Below, piece after piece: positions 16,678-25,044 of a stretch of 39,038 nucleotides of DNA. The stretch is from positions 1 through 39,038 of the forward strand of contig JAPOVX010000313.1 in the NCBI GenBank assembly GCA_026707935.1, read 5' to 3'. Both the position numbers and the translations under genes were made by a program. The notes under the pieces were generated by a model that saw nothing but the letters and a program-made list of their open reading frames with translations, did no database searches and was not told the origin of the DNA. This DNA is from Paracoccaceae bacterium (lineage in GTDB: Bacteria; Pseudomonadota; Alphaproteobacteria; Rhodobacterales; Rhodobacteraceae). Every line of letters begins with the position of its first letter. The first letter of the stretch is position 1.

Positions 16678-17730
16678 TTGGCAACGATATACGACGTCGC
16701 ACAGGCAGCCGGAGTGTCTCCGAAAACGGTCAGCCGCGTCATGAATGGCGATGCACCGGTCAGCCGAAGAACCCGGGCCGCTGTTGAAGCTGCATCGGTT
16801 GAACTCGACTACGTTCCGTCGAATGCGGCCAGGATGATGCGATCGAAACCGTCGGGCCTGATCGGATTGATCACGGGCGCCCTGAGCCAGAAAATCGAGC
16901 CGATGGAACCGACCGGCCTCCCCGATCTCTACATTGTTCAGGGAATCCAGCAGGTCATGGCTGACAGCGGCAAGACTTTGATGATTGCCGATACCGGCGG
17001 AGATTCGGACCGGGTGCCCAAACTTGTTCGAACGTTCCTTCAGCACCGGGTCGAAGCGCTGATCTACGTCGCCGACTATCACAAGGAGGTCAATCTCGAT
17101 ACGAGCAGGGCGGCCTGTCCGGTCTTGCTCGTTAACTGTTTCGACAATGCCGGGACGCCGGCGATCGTTCCGGATGACGAGGCCTGCCAGTGCGAATTGG
17201 TCACCGGCCTGATCCAGGCGGGACACCGCCGAATTGCCTTTCTGACGCTGGATCCGAACATGGTTGCGGCGCGAAAGCGCTCACGAGGATATCGTCGTGC
17301 GCTGGAAAACGCTGGGATTCCGTTTGATCCCGACCTCGAACGCGTATCGCGCGAAAACTTGGATGACGACGATGGCGAGCTCCTTCGCAATGGACTCGAC
17401 GCGATGCTCGCCCTGGAAGACCCGCCGACGGTCATGTGTTGCGGCAATGACGAAATGGCGCTTAGGGCATACGGCCTGATCCGCTCGCGGGGTCTGCGTA
17501 TTCCGGAAGACATATCGGTGGCCGGTTTCGACAACTACCGCGCCATCGCCGAGACTCTTTACCCTCCTCTGACGACCGTGGAACTTCCCTATCTCGCCAT
17601 GGGGCGTCATGCAGCACAACGAACATTGGCCATGATCGATGGCCATGACCCGGGAACGGAAGGGCCCGAAATCATTGCCGGGCCCGTTTTCTGGCGGTCA
17701 TCAGTGACTGCCCTCGAAACCGTGACGTAA
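16678..17730 (+). CDS. LacI-family transcriptional regulator of the CUT1 sugar operon
   Basis: A 350-residue regulator. The helix-turn-helix is near the N terminus (ATIYDVAQAAGVSPKTVSRV), then a typical hinge with YVPSNAARMMRS, and an effector domain ending with the family VAGFDNYRAIAETLYPPLTTVE stretch. The start is the TTG at 16678: GGAGG lies five bases upstream and the family always begins with this helix. A TTG at 16657 would lie at the edge of the operator with no ribosome site. It is 29 bases from the binding-protein gene and co-directed, so it is the first gene of the operon and probably represses itself and the operon until the sugar or a breakdown product binds. Confidence 0.92.
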   Translation: MATIYDVAQAAGVSPKTVSRVMNGDAPVSRRTRAAVEAASVELDYVPSNAARMMRSKPSGLIGLITGALSQKIEPMEPTGLPDLYIVQGIQQVMADSGKTLMIADTGGDSDRVPKLVRTFLQHRVEALIYVADYHKEVNLDTSRAACPVLLVNCFDNAGTPAIVPDDEACQCELVTGLIQAGHRRIAFLTLDPNMVAARKRSRGYRRALENAGIPFDPDLERVSRENLDDDDGELLRNGLDAMLALEDPPTVMCCGNDEMALRAYGLIRSRGLRIPEDISVAGFDNYRAIAETLYPPLTTVELPYLAMGRHAAQRTLAMIDGHDPGTEGPEIIAGPVFWRSSVTALETVT

Positions 17731-17759
17731 TTCAGGTTTAACGAAAGGAGAAATTCCTG

Positions 17760-19019
17760 ATGAGAAAACAAGCACTTGCCGTCGCAACGGCCTCAGCGGC
17801 TGTTGTGGCGGGCTTAGCCGAAGCCCAGACCGAAATCTCGCTTTGGTACCACGGCGCAGGCAACCACGTTGAAGGAGACCTGATCAACGGTATCATTGCG
17901 GACTTCAACGCTGGTCAGACCGACTGGAAAGTCGTGATCGAGGAATTCCCCCAGGAAAGCTACAACGATTCCGTTGAAGCTGCCGCATTGGCCGGCAATC
18001 TTCCGTGCATCATTGATGTCGACGGCCCGGTCATGCCGCGATGGGCGTGGGCAGGGTACTTGCAGCCGCTTCCGATCGACGAGTCAAGGCTCGCCGCGTT
18101 CTTGCCGGGCACGAAAGGCATATGGAACGATACGCTGTACTCGATCGGTCTCTGGGATGCCGCGATCGCGCTCTACGCACGCCAGTCGACGTTGGACGAG
18201 CTTGGATTGCGGACACCGACGCTTGACGAGCCATGGGACAAGGACGAGTTCATGGCGGCGCTCGATGCCGCGAAGAATTCGGGAAAATACGAATTTGTCC
18301 TCGATCTCGGGATGGCCTGGAAAGGTGAATGGTACCCGTACGCATTCGGCCCCTTCATCCAGTCGTTCGGTGGCGACATGATCGACAGGTCGACGTACAT
18401 GACTGCGGAGGGTGCACTGAACGGAGACGCGGCGCTCGCGTTCGGCGAATGGTGGCAAGGCCTGTTCACCGGAGGCTATTCCCCCGGCACGAGCCAGGAT
18501 GGCGCTGACCGGGACAGCGGTTTCATCGAAGGCAGATACGCCTTTGCGTGGAACGGAAACTGGGCCGCCGTTGCGACCATGGATGGTGGCGTCGACGATG
18601 TCGTCTTTCTCCCTGCGCCGGACTTCGGCAACGGGTCCACAATTGGTGCGGCTTCATGGCAGTTCGGCGTGACCAAGACCTGCGAGCATCCGGAAGGTGC
18701 GGCCGCTTGGATCGAACACGCGATACAGGACAAGTACCTGGCGGCATTCTCTGACGGAATCGGGCTGATCCCCTCCACGCCTTCTGCCGCGGCGATGACC
18801 AAGAACTACTCTTCTGGCGGTCCACTGGAAGTCTTTTTCGGACTGTCCGAAGCCCAGGCGCTGGTTCGACCCGTGACGCCGGGCTACCCGGTTGTTGCCA
18901 AGATTTTCGAGAAAGCGCTGAGCGATATCGCCGATGGTGCTGATGTGGCGGATACGCTTGATGCGGCGGTTGACGAGATCGACGCGGATATCGAGGCGAA
19001 CAACGGCTACGGAAACTGA
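17760..19019 (+). CDS. Extracellular solute-binding protein, CUT1 sugar importer (family 1)
   Basis: A 419-residue secreted binding protein that delivers a sugar to the permeases encoded next. The signal peptide covers residues 1-22 (ending AEA before QTEISLWYHG) and lacks a lipobox. The mature part has family 1 features, such as WYHGAGNHVEGDLI, DVDGPVMPRWAWAGYLQPL and a late KIFEKALSDI helix. The ATG at 17760 has AAGGAG upstream. It is followed seven bases after its stop by a strong hairpin, then a 250-base gap before the first permease. The neighbouring GH32/GH68-like hydrolase suggests that the ligand is an oligosaccharide or a fructoside (inference). Confidence 0.93.
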   Translation: MRKQALAVATASAAVVAGLAEAQTEISLWYHGAGNHVEGDLINGIIADFNAGQTDWKVVIEEFPQESYNDSVEAAALAGNLPCIIDVDGPVMPRWAWAGYLQPLPIDESRLAAFLPGTKGIWNDTLYSIGLWDAAIALYARQSTLDELGLRTPTLDEPWDKDEFMAALDAAKNSGKYEFVLDLGMAWKGEWYPYAFGPFIQSFGGDMIDRSTYMTAEGALNGDAALAFGEWWQGLFTGGYSPGTSQDGADRDSGFIEGRYAFAWNGNWAAVATMDGGVDDVVFLPAPDFGNGSTIGAASWQFGVTKTCEHPEGAAAWIEHAIQDKYLAAFSDGIGLIPSTPSAAAMTKNYSSGGPLEVFFGLSEAQALVRPVTPGYPVVAKIFEKALSDIADGADVADTLDAAVDEIDADIEANNGYGN

Positions 19020-19026
19020 GGCGGGA

Positions 19027-19055
19027 CACGGCGGACCGAATCCCGGTCCGCCGTG
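19027..19055 (+). promoter_or_regulatory. Intercistronic hairpin after the binding-protein gene
   Basis: A perfect 12-bp stem, CACGGCGGACCG with CGGTCCGCCGTG, closes a 5-base loop (AATCC). It starts seven bases after the stop and is not followed by a T run, so it more likely protects the upstream mRNA or weakens read-through than ends transcription fully. The rest of the gap to 19305 holds no gene; the open frame there has no family likeness. Confidence 0.65.
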
Positions 19056-19305
19056 CCTCGAGGACGTGGGTGCCAGGATCGATCGCGGGAGTCATGTCCA
19101 GGCTCATGGAACCTTTCGATCCTACGGGGTTAAATCGGCGGGTGCATGGGGTGTCCGTCCTGCGCAGGGATATTTCGAGCAAGGGCTGACGCCGGTCCAA
19201 CCTGTCCGGACGGTCCCCCTCCGATCACCGCGGCGATTGACGGACGCGAGGCGGGTGTCGGGGCTGATACCGGCCGGGGTTCAGGGCAGATCCAGAAGGA
19301 GCGTC

Positions 19306-20379
19306 ATGGCGACAAGGCTTACGCGCCAGAACCGTGCGGGTTGGATGATGGCCGGGCCGGCGTTTCTCCTGATCGTCGTGTTCCTCATTCTGCCATTCAT
19401 CATGGCAATCGGTTTTTCCTTTACCAATCAACGTCTTGTGTCGCCAAACCCGACGGAATGGATTGGTACGCGCAACTACGAGCGGCTGTTCAGCATGGCG
19501 ATGCTGACGCTCGAAGCCGAACGGGACGAGAGCGGTGCCGTGAAGATGAAGGATGGCGAGCCTGTCTATCCGCGACTTCGCAGCTACACGCGCAACAGGG
19601 ATGACTACCCGCAGTACTTCCGCAAGCGTGAGTGGTTCCACATCGACCGGGGAGATGGGCGCCGGACCTACGTCCTGGCAAGCGATGTCGTATTTTTGAA
19701 AGCGCTCCGCAATACCGTGTTCTTTGTCGCGGTCGTTGCCCCCCTGCAGGCCGGGCTGGCGCTTTGCCTCGCCTTGTTGATCAACAGGCGGGTGCGGGGA
19801 ATCAACGTCTTTCGCGCGATTTATTTCATGCCCGTCGTGATTTCGATGGTTGTCGTCTCTATGCTGTGGCGATTCATTTACGACGGCCAGAACGGTCTGC
19901 TGAATACCCTGCTCCAGTTCGCTTCCTTCGGACTGTTCGAACCCGTGGACTGGCTTGGACTGACGTCAACGGCATTGCCGTCGATCATGGCCATGTCGAT
20001 CTGGCAAGGTGTCGGGTTTCACATGATCATCTGGCTGTCAGGGTTGCAGACGATCCCGGCCACTTTCTACGAGGCCGCCAGGGTCGAGGGTTCGAGCCGC
20101 TGGCAGACATTCCGGTACATTACCTGGCCCGGGCTTCGAAACACGGCGATCCTGGTCATGATCATCATCACGATGCAGGCCTTTACGCTCTTTCCACAGG
20201 TCGCGGTCATGACGAATGGCGGTCCGCTCGACAGCACCCAGTCGATCGTGTTCCAGATGGTCGAACGGGGATACGGGAAACAGGACATTTCCGGCGGTTC
20301 GACGATTTCGGTGTTCCTGTTCCTGTTCGTCCTTTCGATCTCGTTGCTGCAGCGCTGGCTGACGAGGGAAAAATCATGA
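19306..20379 (+). CDS. CUT1 sugar ABC importer, permease (MalF type) with enlarged first loop
   Basis: A 357-residue inner-membrane permease. The ATG at 19306 has AAGGAG five bases upstream; the longer open frame to 18934 overlaps the binding-protein gene and is not real. The first membrane segment is at about 17-40, and the cytoplasmic EAA loop reads EAARVEGSSRWQTFRYITWPG. Between NYERLF (57-62) and LKALRNTVFF (131-140) lie about 68 residues, against a dozen or so in most CUT1 permeases. This charged periplasmic loop is the main oddity. The stop overlaps the next start (ATGA). Confidence 0.92.
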   Translation: MATRLTRQNRAGWMMAGPAFLLIVVFLILPFIMAIGFSFTNQRLVSPNPTEWIGTRNYERLFSMAMLTLEAERDESGAVKMKDGEPVYPRLRSYTRNRDDYPQYFRKREWFHIDRGDGRRTYVLASDVVFLKALRNTVFFVAVVAPLQAGLALCLALLINRRVRGINVFRAIYFMPVVISMVVVSMLWRFIYDGQNGLLNTLLQFASFGLFEPVDWLGLTSTALPSIMAMSIWQGVGFHMIIWLSGLQTIPATFYEAARVEGSSRWQTFRYITWPGLRNTAILVMIIITMQAFTLFPQVAVMTNGGPLDSTQSIVFQMVERGYGKQDISGGSTISVFLFLFVLSISLLQRWLTREKS

Positions 20380-21245
20380 CGCTCGAACGGAAGGTTCAAC
20401 TGTTGGGGCGTTATATCCTTCTGGGATTCATCGCGTGCGTTTTCATTTTTCCGATCATCTTCATGATCGTGTCTTCACTGAAACCGGATCTCCAGCTCCT
20501 GTCGGACAGCTCCTCGATCCGCGCGTTCATCCCAGTTGGCGACATCAGCCTCGACAATTATCGCGAGGCGTTCGACCGTGCACCCGTGGCGCTCTTCATA
20601 TTCAACTCGGTTTTCATCACCGCGACCACGCTTGTCCTGTCCATCTTTTTTGCTTCGGTTGCCGCATTCGCGTTCGTCTTCATCGACTGGTGGGGAAAGA
20701 CGGTCGTTCTTTCGTTGATCATTGCGACATACATCCTTCCGTTCGAGACGGTCGCCGTGCCGCTGCTGCTCCTCGTGAACAACCTTCCGTGGCTGAGCGT
20801 GGAAGGCGTCACCTGGGGGTGGCTCAATTCCTACCAGGTGCAGATCATTCCATGGATCATACGGGCGCTCGAGATTTTCCTTTTTGTCCAGTATTTCCGT
20901 GATCTTCCGAGGGAACTCGTCGAATCTGGCCGGGTTGAAGGAGCGAACTGGTTCCAGATCTACCGGAGAGTGGTCATGCCGCTTTCGGGTCCGGTCATCG
21001 CGACCGTCGCGATCCTGAAGTTTCTCGAGATGTACAACAACCAGTTCATCTGGCCGATCATGGTGGTCCAGGAAGAGGGGCTCCGGCCCATCATGGTCGG
21101 CCTGCTCTATTTCTTCCAGCTCAACACGGCCTGGGGCGAGATCATGGCATATCTCACCATCGTGACCGTACCCGTCCTGATATTCTATCTCGTGCTGCAA
21201 CGTGCATTCATTGCCTCGATCGCCTCGACCGGCGTCAAGGGATAG
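20376..21245 (+). CDS. CUT1 sugar ABC importer, permease (MalG type)
   Basis: A 289-residue inner-membrane protein, partner of the permease upstream. It begins MTLERKVQLLGRYILLG with the first membrane segment at about 10-32, has a periplasmic loop with the usual LDNYREAF, and an EAA loop reading ELVESGRVEGANWFQIYRRV. The ATG at 20376 overlaps the upstream stop (ATGA) and has GAGGGA upstream. The C terminus ends STGVKG, the normal MalG-like ending. It is two bases from the glycosidase gene. Confidence 0.93.
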   Translation: MTLERKVQLLGRYILLGFIACVFIFPIIFMIVSSLKPDLQLLSDSSSIRAFIPVGDISLDNYREAFDRAPVALFIFNSVFITATTLVLSIFFASVAAFAFVFIDWWGKTVVLSLIIATYILPFETVAVPLLLLVNNLPWLSVEGVTWGWLNSYQVQIIPWIIRALEIFLFVQYFRDLPRELVESGRVEGANWFQIYRRVVMPLSGPVIATVAILKFLEMYNNQFIWPIMVVQEEGLRPIMVGLLYFFQLNTAWGEIMAYLTIVTVPVLIFYLVLQRAFIASIASTGVKG

Positions 21246-21247
21246 GC

Positions 21248-22204
21248 ATGCTGGCGCTTGACGATCACTGGGTTTGGGACAGCTGGTACCTGCACGACGG
21301 AAACGTCTGGCATTGCTGGTATCTGAAGGCGCCGAAATCGCTTGGTGATCCGGAACTGCGCCACTGGAACGTGAGCCATGGTCACGCGGTCAGCGAAGAC
21401 CTGGTTAACTGGGAGCACAGGGGAACGGCGATTGCACCCGCAACCGGCCGGTCATGGGATGACAAGACGACGTGGACAGGCTCGACGCTGAAAGGCGATG
21501 ACGGACGGTGGCATTATTTTTACACCGGGACATCCCGGGAAGAGAAGGGCATGATCCAGCGGATCGGACATGCCGTCGGCGATGACCTTGAGACATGGGA
21601 CCGCGTGGACGGCGGCTTGTGCTTGGATCTGACCGGACCGAACAGTGATCTCTACGAGACGGCGTGGGAAGGCCGCTGGCATGATCGCGCAATGCGGGAT
21701 CCCTGGGTGATGAAAGACCCGGATGGCGATGGATCGCTGATGTTCTTCACGGCACGGGTTCCGGGCCGCGACGAAGTCAACGATGCGGGCTGCATCGGGT
21801 TGGCATCATCCGCTGACCTGATGACCTGGACCCTGGAAGCACCGGTTTTCGTCGGGGCCTGGGGCCAGCTCGAAGTGCCGCAGGTACTTGAGATCGGCGG
21901 CACGTGGTACTGCCTTTTTTGCTCGGTGCCCGACCACCAGGCGAAGTGGAGTGTCGAAGAATACGGCGTCATCGGCCGAGGCAGCCATTACCTCATGGCC
22001 GACAACCCGCGCGGCCCGTGGCGCCTTCCGGACGGCGACGGCTTCGATACGAGGGAAGACCGCTACGCGGCAAAGATCGTCGAACACAACGGAATGTGGC
22101 TTCTCGGTTTCAAGGACGGGGGATGCGACAGGTTCGGCGGGTTCATCATGGATCCCGCGCCCGTCCACCGACGCCCGGACGGTACCCTGACCCTGGAGCT
22201 TTGA
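21248..22204 (+). CDS. Cytoplasmic glycoside hydrolase, five-bladed beta-propeller, GH32/GH68-like (clan GH-J candidate)
   Basis: A 318-residue protein without a signal peptide, so it acts on sugar after import. The repeated pattern of W/Y-rich blades with S-x-D-L-x-x-W (SEDLVNWEH, SADLMTWTLE) is typical of GH32, GH43 and GH68. Candidate catalytic residues are Asp11 in WVWDSWYL, Asp151 in the MRDPWV motif (transition-state stabiliser) and Glu209 in QLEVPQV (acid/base). The RDP motif favours clan GH-J, which cuts fructosides such as sucrose and inulin, but the exact family is uncertain and GH43 or GH130 cannot be excluded. It sits between the permease and ATPase genes of the importer, so it probably splits the imported saccharide. 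Confidence 0.78.
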   Translation: MLALDDHWVWDSWYLHDGNVWHCWYLKAPKSLGDPELRHWNVSHGHAVSEDLVNWEHRGTAIAPATGRSWDDKTTWTGSTLKGDDGRWHYFYTGTSREEKGMIQRIGHAVGDDLETWDRVDGGLCLDLTGPNSDLYETAWEGRWHDRAMRDPWVMKDPDGDGSLMFFTARVPGRDEVNDAGCIGLASSADLMTWTLEAPVFVGAWGQLEVPQVLEIGGTWYCLFCSVPDHQAKWSVEEYGVIGRGSHYLMADNPRGPWRLPDGDGFDTREDRYAAKIVEHNGMWLLGFKDGGCDRFGGFIMDPAPVHRRPDGTLTLEL

Positions 22205-22206
22205 TC

Positions 22207-23277
22207 ATGGGCGGAATCAGGCTTTGCAACATCCGCAAGAGCTTTGGTGACACGGAGGTCATCCGCGGTGTCGACATCGACATTCAGGATGGGGAGTTTG
22301 CAGTCTTCGTCGGGCCTTCCGGTTGCGGGAAATCCACGCTCTTGAGGCTGATCGCCGGCCTGGAAGACATCACGAGCGGCGAACTCTACATCGGAGGACG
22401 GCTGGTCAATGACCTGCAACCCAGGGAACGCGCCATCGCAATGGTGTTTCAATCCTATGCGGTTTTCCCGCATATGACGGTACGCGAAAACATCGCGTTC
22501 GGCCTGACCATTCGAAAGGAGGGCAAGGGCGAAATCGATCGCAAGGTCACGGATGCGGCTCGCATGCTCCAGATGGAAGCCCTGCTTGACCGTCGACCGT
22601 CTCAGCTTTCGGGAGGTCAGCGGCAACGGGTTGCGATCGGCCGGGCAATCGTCCGAAACCCGTCCGTATTTCTCTTTGATGAGCCGCTTTCGAATCTCGA
22701 TGCGGCGCTCAGGATGAGCACGCGCCAGGAGATCGCCACGCTTCACGCGCAGTTGCAGACCACGATGATCTATGTGACCCACGATCAGGTGGAGGCGATG
22801 ACGCTTGCCGACATGATCGTCGTCCTGAAAGACGGGGCGGTCATGCAGGCAGGCGCACCCATGGACCTGTACCACAATCCCGCCAACCTGTTCGTTGCCG
22901 GCTTCCTGGGGTCGCCGTCAATGAACTTCATCGAGGTCAGGGTCGAAAACGTATCGGAAAATGGTGTTACGGTGTCCAGTCCTTCCGTCGATGCCATGAC
23001 CGTGGCGGCTGGCAACGGGGAATTCACCAGGGGCCGGCCCGCGACCCTGGGTGTTCGCCCCCAGGATCTACGGCCATCAAGGGGCGCTCCCGGGATGCTG
23101 GCGGGAAAGGTCGTACTGACGGAACGACTTGGGAGCGAAACCGTCGTGGACGTCAGGCTTGGGGCTGGCGACGTAATCGTTGCAACACTGCCGGAAGACG
23201 CTATTCTCAATGCGGGCGACGACGTCGCATTCGATTTCGACCCTGCACGTGCGCATCTCTTCGACGAGCTTCGATGA
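22207..23277 (+). CDS. CUT1 sugar ABC importer, MalK/UgpC-type ATPase
   Basis: A 356-residue ATPase that drives the two permeases encoded upstream. Walker A GPSGCGKST is at 36-44, Q-loop Gln82, signature LSGGQ at 134-138, Walker B FLFDEP with Asp158 and Glu159, and switch His192. The C-terminal part from about residue 235 is the regulatory TOBE/OB domain that contacts regulators in the family (LGVRPQDLRP). The start at ATG 22207 is two bases after the glycosidase stop. Its stop overlaps the dehydrogenase start (ATGA). Having its own ATPase makes this a complete importer. Confidence 0.95.
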   Translation: MGGIRLCNIRKSFGDTEVIRGVDIDIQDGEFAVFVGPSGCGKSTLLRLIAGLEDITSGELYIGGRLVNDLQPRERAIAMVFQSYAVFPHMTVRENIAFGLTIRKEGKGEIDRKVTDAARMLQMEALLDRRPSQLSGGQRQRVAIGRAIVRNPSVFLFDEPLSNLDAALRMSTRQEIATLHAQLQTTMIYVTHDQVEAMTLADMIVVLKDGAVMQAGAPMDLYHNPANLFVAGFLGSPSMNFIEVRVENVSENGVTVSSPSVDAMTVAAGNGEFTRGRPATLGVRPQDLRPSRGAPGMLAGKVVLTERLGSETVVDVRLGAGDVIVATLPEDAILNAGDDVAFDFDPARAHLFDELR

Positions 23278-24335
23278 ACAAACCGGTCGTCGTTCTCGCT
23301 CCGCACTGGCGGCAGATGTCCGAGCTGTTCTCCGCCAGCCGGGAAGCGGAGCTCCGGCGCGTTTGCGAAGTGGTCTGGGGGCAGGATGAACCGATTCCCG
23401 AGTCTGTCCTTGAGGCGGCCTTGCCGACGGCCTCGGTGCTGATCGCGTCGATTCCGGTCGTCTCGGCGGCATCCCTTGCGAAAATGCCCCGCCTGAAAAC
23501 AGTCATCGAGGTGTCCGGATCGTTCCCGAACACGATCGATTACCCGGCCTGCGCCCGGAAAGGTATCGAGGTTCTCTCCTGCGCGCCCGGCTTCAGGTCG
23601 TCCGTTGCAGAAATGGGCCTGGCCATGGCGCTGGCGGCGGCCCGGGGTCTCGTCACCGAACACGAAGCGTTTCGCAAGGGGAGGGAAGGTTGGCTAAAAG
23701 ACAACCCGGAGACCGACTTCAGTTTGTTCGGTGCGAAGGTGGGCTTCGTCGGCTTCGGTCAGATTGCCCGGGAATTGAGCCGCTTGCTGAGGCCGTTCCA
23801 GCCGAGAATTCGCGCGTTCGACCCCTGGTTGCCGGCAGGCGAGGCCGACCGGCATGGAGCCGGGACTTGCGGACTCGAGGAACTCGCAAGCTGGGCCCGG
23901 TGCCTGTTCGTGACCGCGGTTCCGACGACGGAAAACAGGGGCATGGTTTCGTCGGATATCCTCCGGAGGATGCCGGATCACTCGGTCGTGGTCCTTTTGA
24001 GCCGGGCGCATGTGGTCGATTTCAACGCCTTGATGTCCGAGGCGGGCTCCGGACGGCTCCGGGTAGCCGCCGATGTCTTTCCGGCTGAACCGCTCGCGGT
24101 GGAAAGCCCGCTACGGAAAATCGGCAACGTTATCCTCTCGCCGCATCGGGCCGCAGCCGTCGCTGGCGGCAGGCACCTGATCGGTGACATGATTGTGGGC
24201 GACCTCCGTGCATTGTTTTCCGGTGAGACAACGCGAAAACTGACCCGTGCGAACGCACAAACGATCGGAAAGCTGGTGGAAACCTGTGGCGCGTTGCAGG
24301 TTGCGGAAATGGCGACCCGACGGCACACGAATTGA
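23274..24335 (+). CDS. D-isomer-specific 2-hydroxyacid dehydrogenase
   Basis: A 353-residue cytoplasmic NAD(P)-dependent oxidoreductase. The Rossmann motif is VGFVGFGQIA at 156-165. The three catalytic residues of the family can be placed: Arg244 in LLSRAHVVD, Glu272 in DVFPAEPL and His291 in LSPHRAA. The usual NTARG is altered to LLSRA, but Arg is kept. Substrates in the family include glyoxylate, hydroxypyruvate and various 2-keto acids. It is the last gene of the importer operon and overlaps the ATPase gene by four bases, so it probably acts on a product of the imported sugar; the actual substrate is unknown. A hairpin that may end transcription lies 150 bases behind. Confidence 0.87.
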   Translation: MNKPVVVLAPHWRQMSELFSASREAELRRVCEVVWGQDEPIPESVLEAALPTASVLIASIPVVSAASLAKMPRLKTVIEVSGSFPNTIDYPACARKGIEVLSCAPGFRSSVAEMGLAMALAAARGLVTEHEAFRKGREGWLKDNPETDFSLFGAKVGFVGFGQIARELSRLLRPFQPRIRAFDPWLPAGEADRHGAGTCGLEELASWARCLFVTAVPTTENRGMVSSDILRRMPDHSVVVLLSRAHVVDFNALMSEAGSGRLRVAADVFPAEPLAVESPLRKIGNVILSPHRAAAVAGGRHLIGDMIVGDLRALFSGETTRKLTRANAQTIGKLVETCGALQVAEMATRRHTN

Positions 24336-24400
24336 CCTCGACCACGCGTATCGGATGGCCTCCGACCTTAAAGGGTACAATAATTTCCGCACGATTGTTT

Positions 24401-24429
24401 CCTGCGAGCGTATTTGGGGCGCTCGCAGG
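24401..24429 (+). terminator. Stem-loop downstream of the sugar operon
   Basis: A 10-bp perfect stem, CCTGCGAGCG with CGCTCGCAGG, closes a 9-base loop. No T run follows, so it may be a rho-assisted or mRNA-end structure. It lies 65 bases after the dehydrogenase stop. Confidence 0.45.
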
Positions 24430-24485
24430 ATCGTCTGGAGGTCGCCCAGTCCCTGATGGCGCGACGATACCTCCATCTCAGGGCT

Positions 24486-24508
24486 TCTGCGGCCGATATG
24501 GCCGCAGA
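24486..24508 (+). terminator. Candidate intrinsic terminator
   Basis: A 9-bp perfect stem, TCTGCGGCC with GGCCGCAGA, closes a GATAT loop and is followed by GTTCTTTGG, a weak T-rich tail. It is the better of two stem-loops behind the sugar operon for ending transcription. Confidence 0.5.
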
Positions 24509-24618
24509 GTTCTTTGGCAATTGTTGAAACTCGATGGCCCTCGATTCCAAAATCTATCAACCGAAGATCTTTTGACCATTTCTCGTACTAATTGTTCGTG
24601 CCTCGTTTACCCTTAAGT

Positions 24619-24681
24619 ATGGCGTCCTTGACGAAATTTCTGTTGGACACGGACATTTTCACCTACGCACAATTCGGTTGA
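24619..24681 (+). pseudogene. Remnant of a PIN-domain (VapC-like) toxin, N terminus only
   Basis: Twenty codons, MASLTKFLLDTDIFTYAQFG, then TGA. The FLLDTDIF stretch is the typical first strand of a VapC-type PIN toxin, with the first metal-binding Asp. No continuation was found in any frame just downstream. It is too short for a working toxin, so it is a decayed copy or a coincidence of a short motif. Its position 360 bases before an intact antitoxin/PIN pair supports a degraded toxin-antitoxin locus. The rest of 24336-25044 holds two stem-loops and the repeats listed separately, with no further gene seen. Confidence 0.4.
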
Positions 24682-24894
24682 TGTGAAAGTGAGTCTGGTC
24701 GCGAGTGAACGCGGTTCCGGTTTCTCGGGGTCCCGATCCGCCGTTCGTCAAGATTGTTTCCGACCTCCTTTCTGCTTCGTGGCGCGGTGATTGAAGCTCG
24801 TGTGCGATCCAGGATCCTATGATCCGCTAGCGGGGTGTATAAGCCGGGAGATGAAGTGACGGTCATTCCCGATGAACTGAGGCCGGATATTTCA

Positions 24895-24968
24895 TTTTGT
24901 CATATTCCGCCAAATACCAGCAAGTGACGATGGCCGAATACCGAATGTTTTGTCATGTTGTCCAAAAT
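24895..24968. repeat. Pair of direct repeats upstream of the toxin-antitoxin genes
   Basis: TTTTGTCATATTCCGCCAAA (24895-24914) and TTTTGTCATGTTGTCCAAAA (24948-24967) are 53 bases apart, about five helical turns, and match at most positions. The surroundings are AT-richer than the window. They may be binding sites for the antitoxin or its complex. Confidence 0.4.
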
Positions 24969-25004
24969 GTAGTCACGATATGGTCTTGAAAGGAAGACCG
25001 GAAA

Positions 25005-25017
25005 CGTCATATTGACG
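25005..25017. promoter_or_regulatory. Short palindrome before the antitoxin gene
   Basis: CGTCATATTGACG has perfect 5-bp arms (CGTCA and TGACG) around TAT and lies 28 bases before the antitoxin ATG. Phd-type antitoxins usually repress their own operon at palindromes in this position, so it is a candidate operator. Confidence 0.4.
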
Positions 25018-25044
25018 GAGACGGAATCGAAGCCGGGAGCGAGC

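Noticed and set aside
18934-19305. Upstream extension of the MalF-type permease
   Set aside because: It overlaps the binding-protein gene and the hairpin; AAGGAG before ATG 19306 marks the start.
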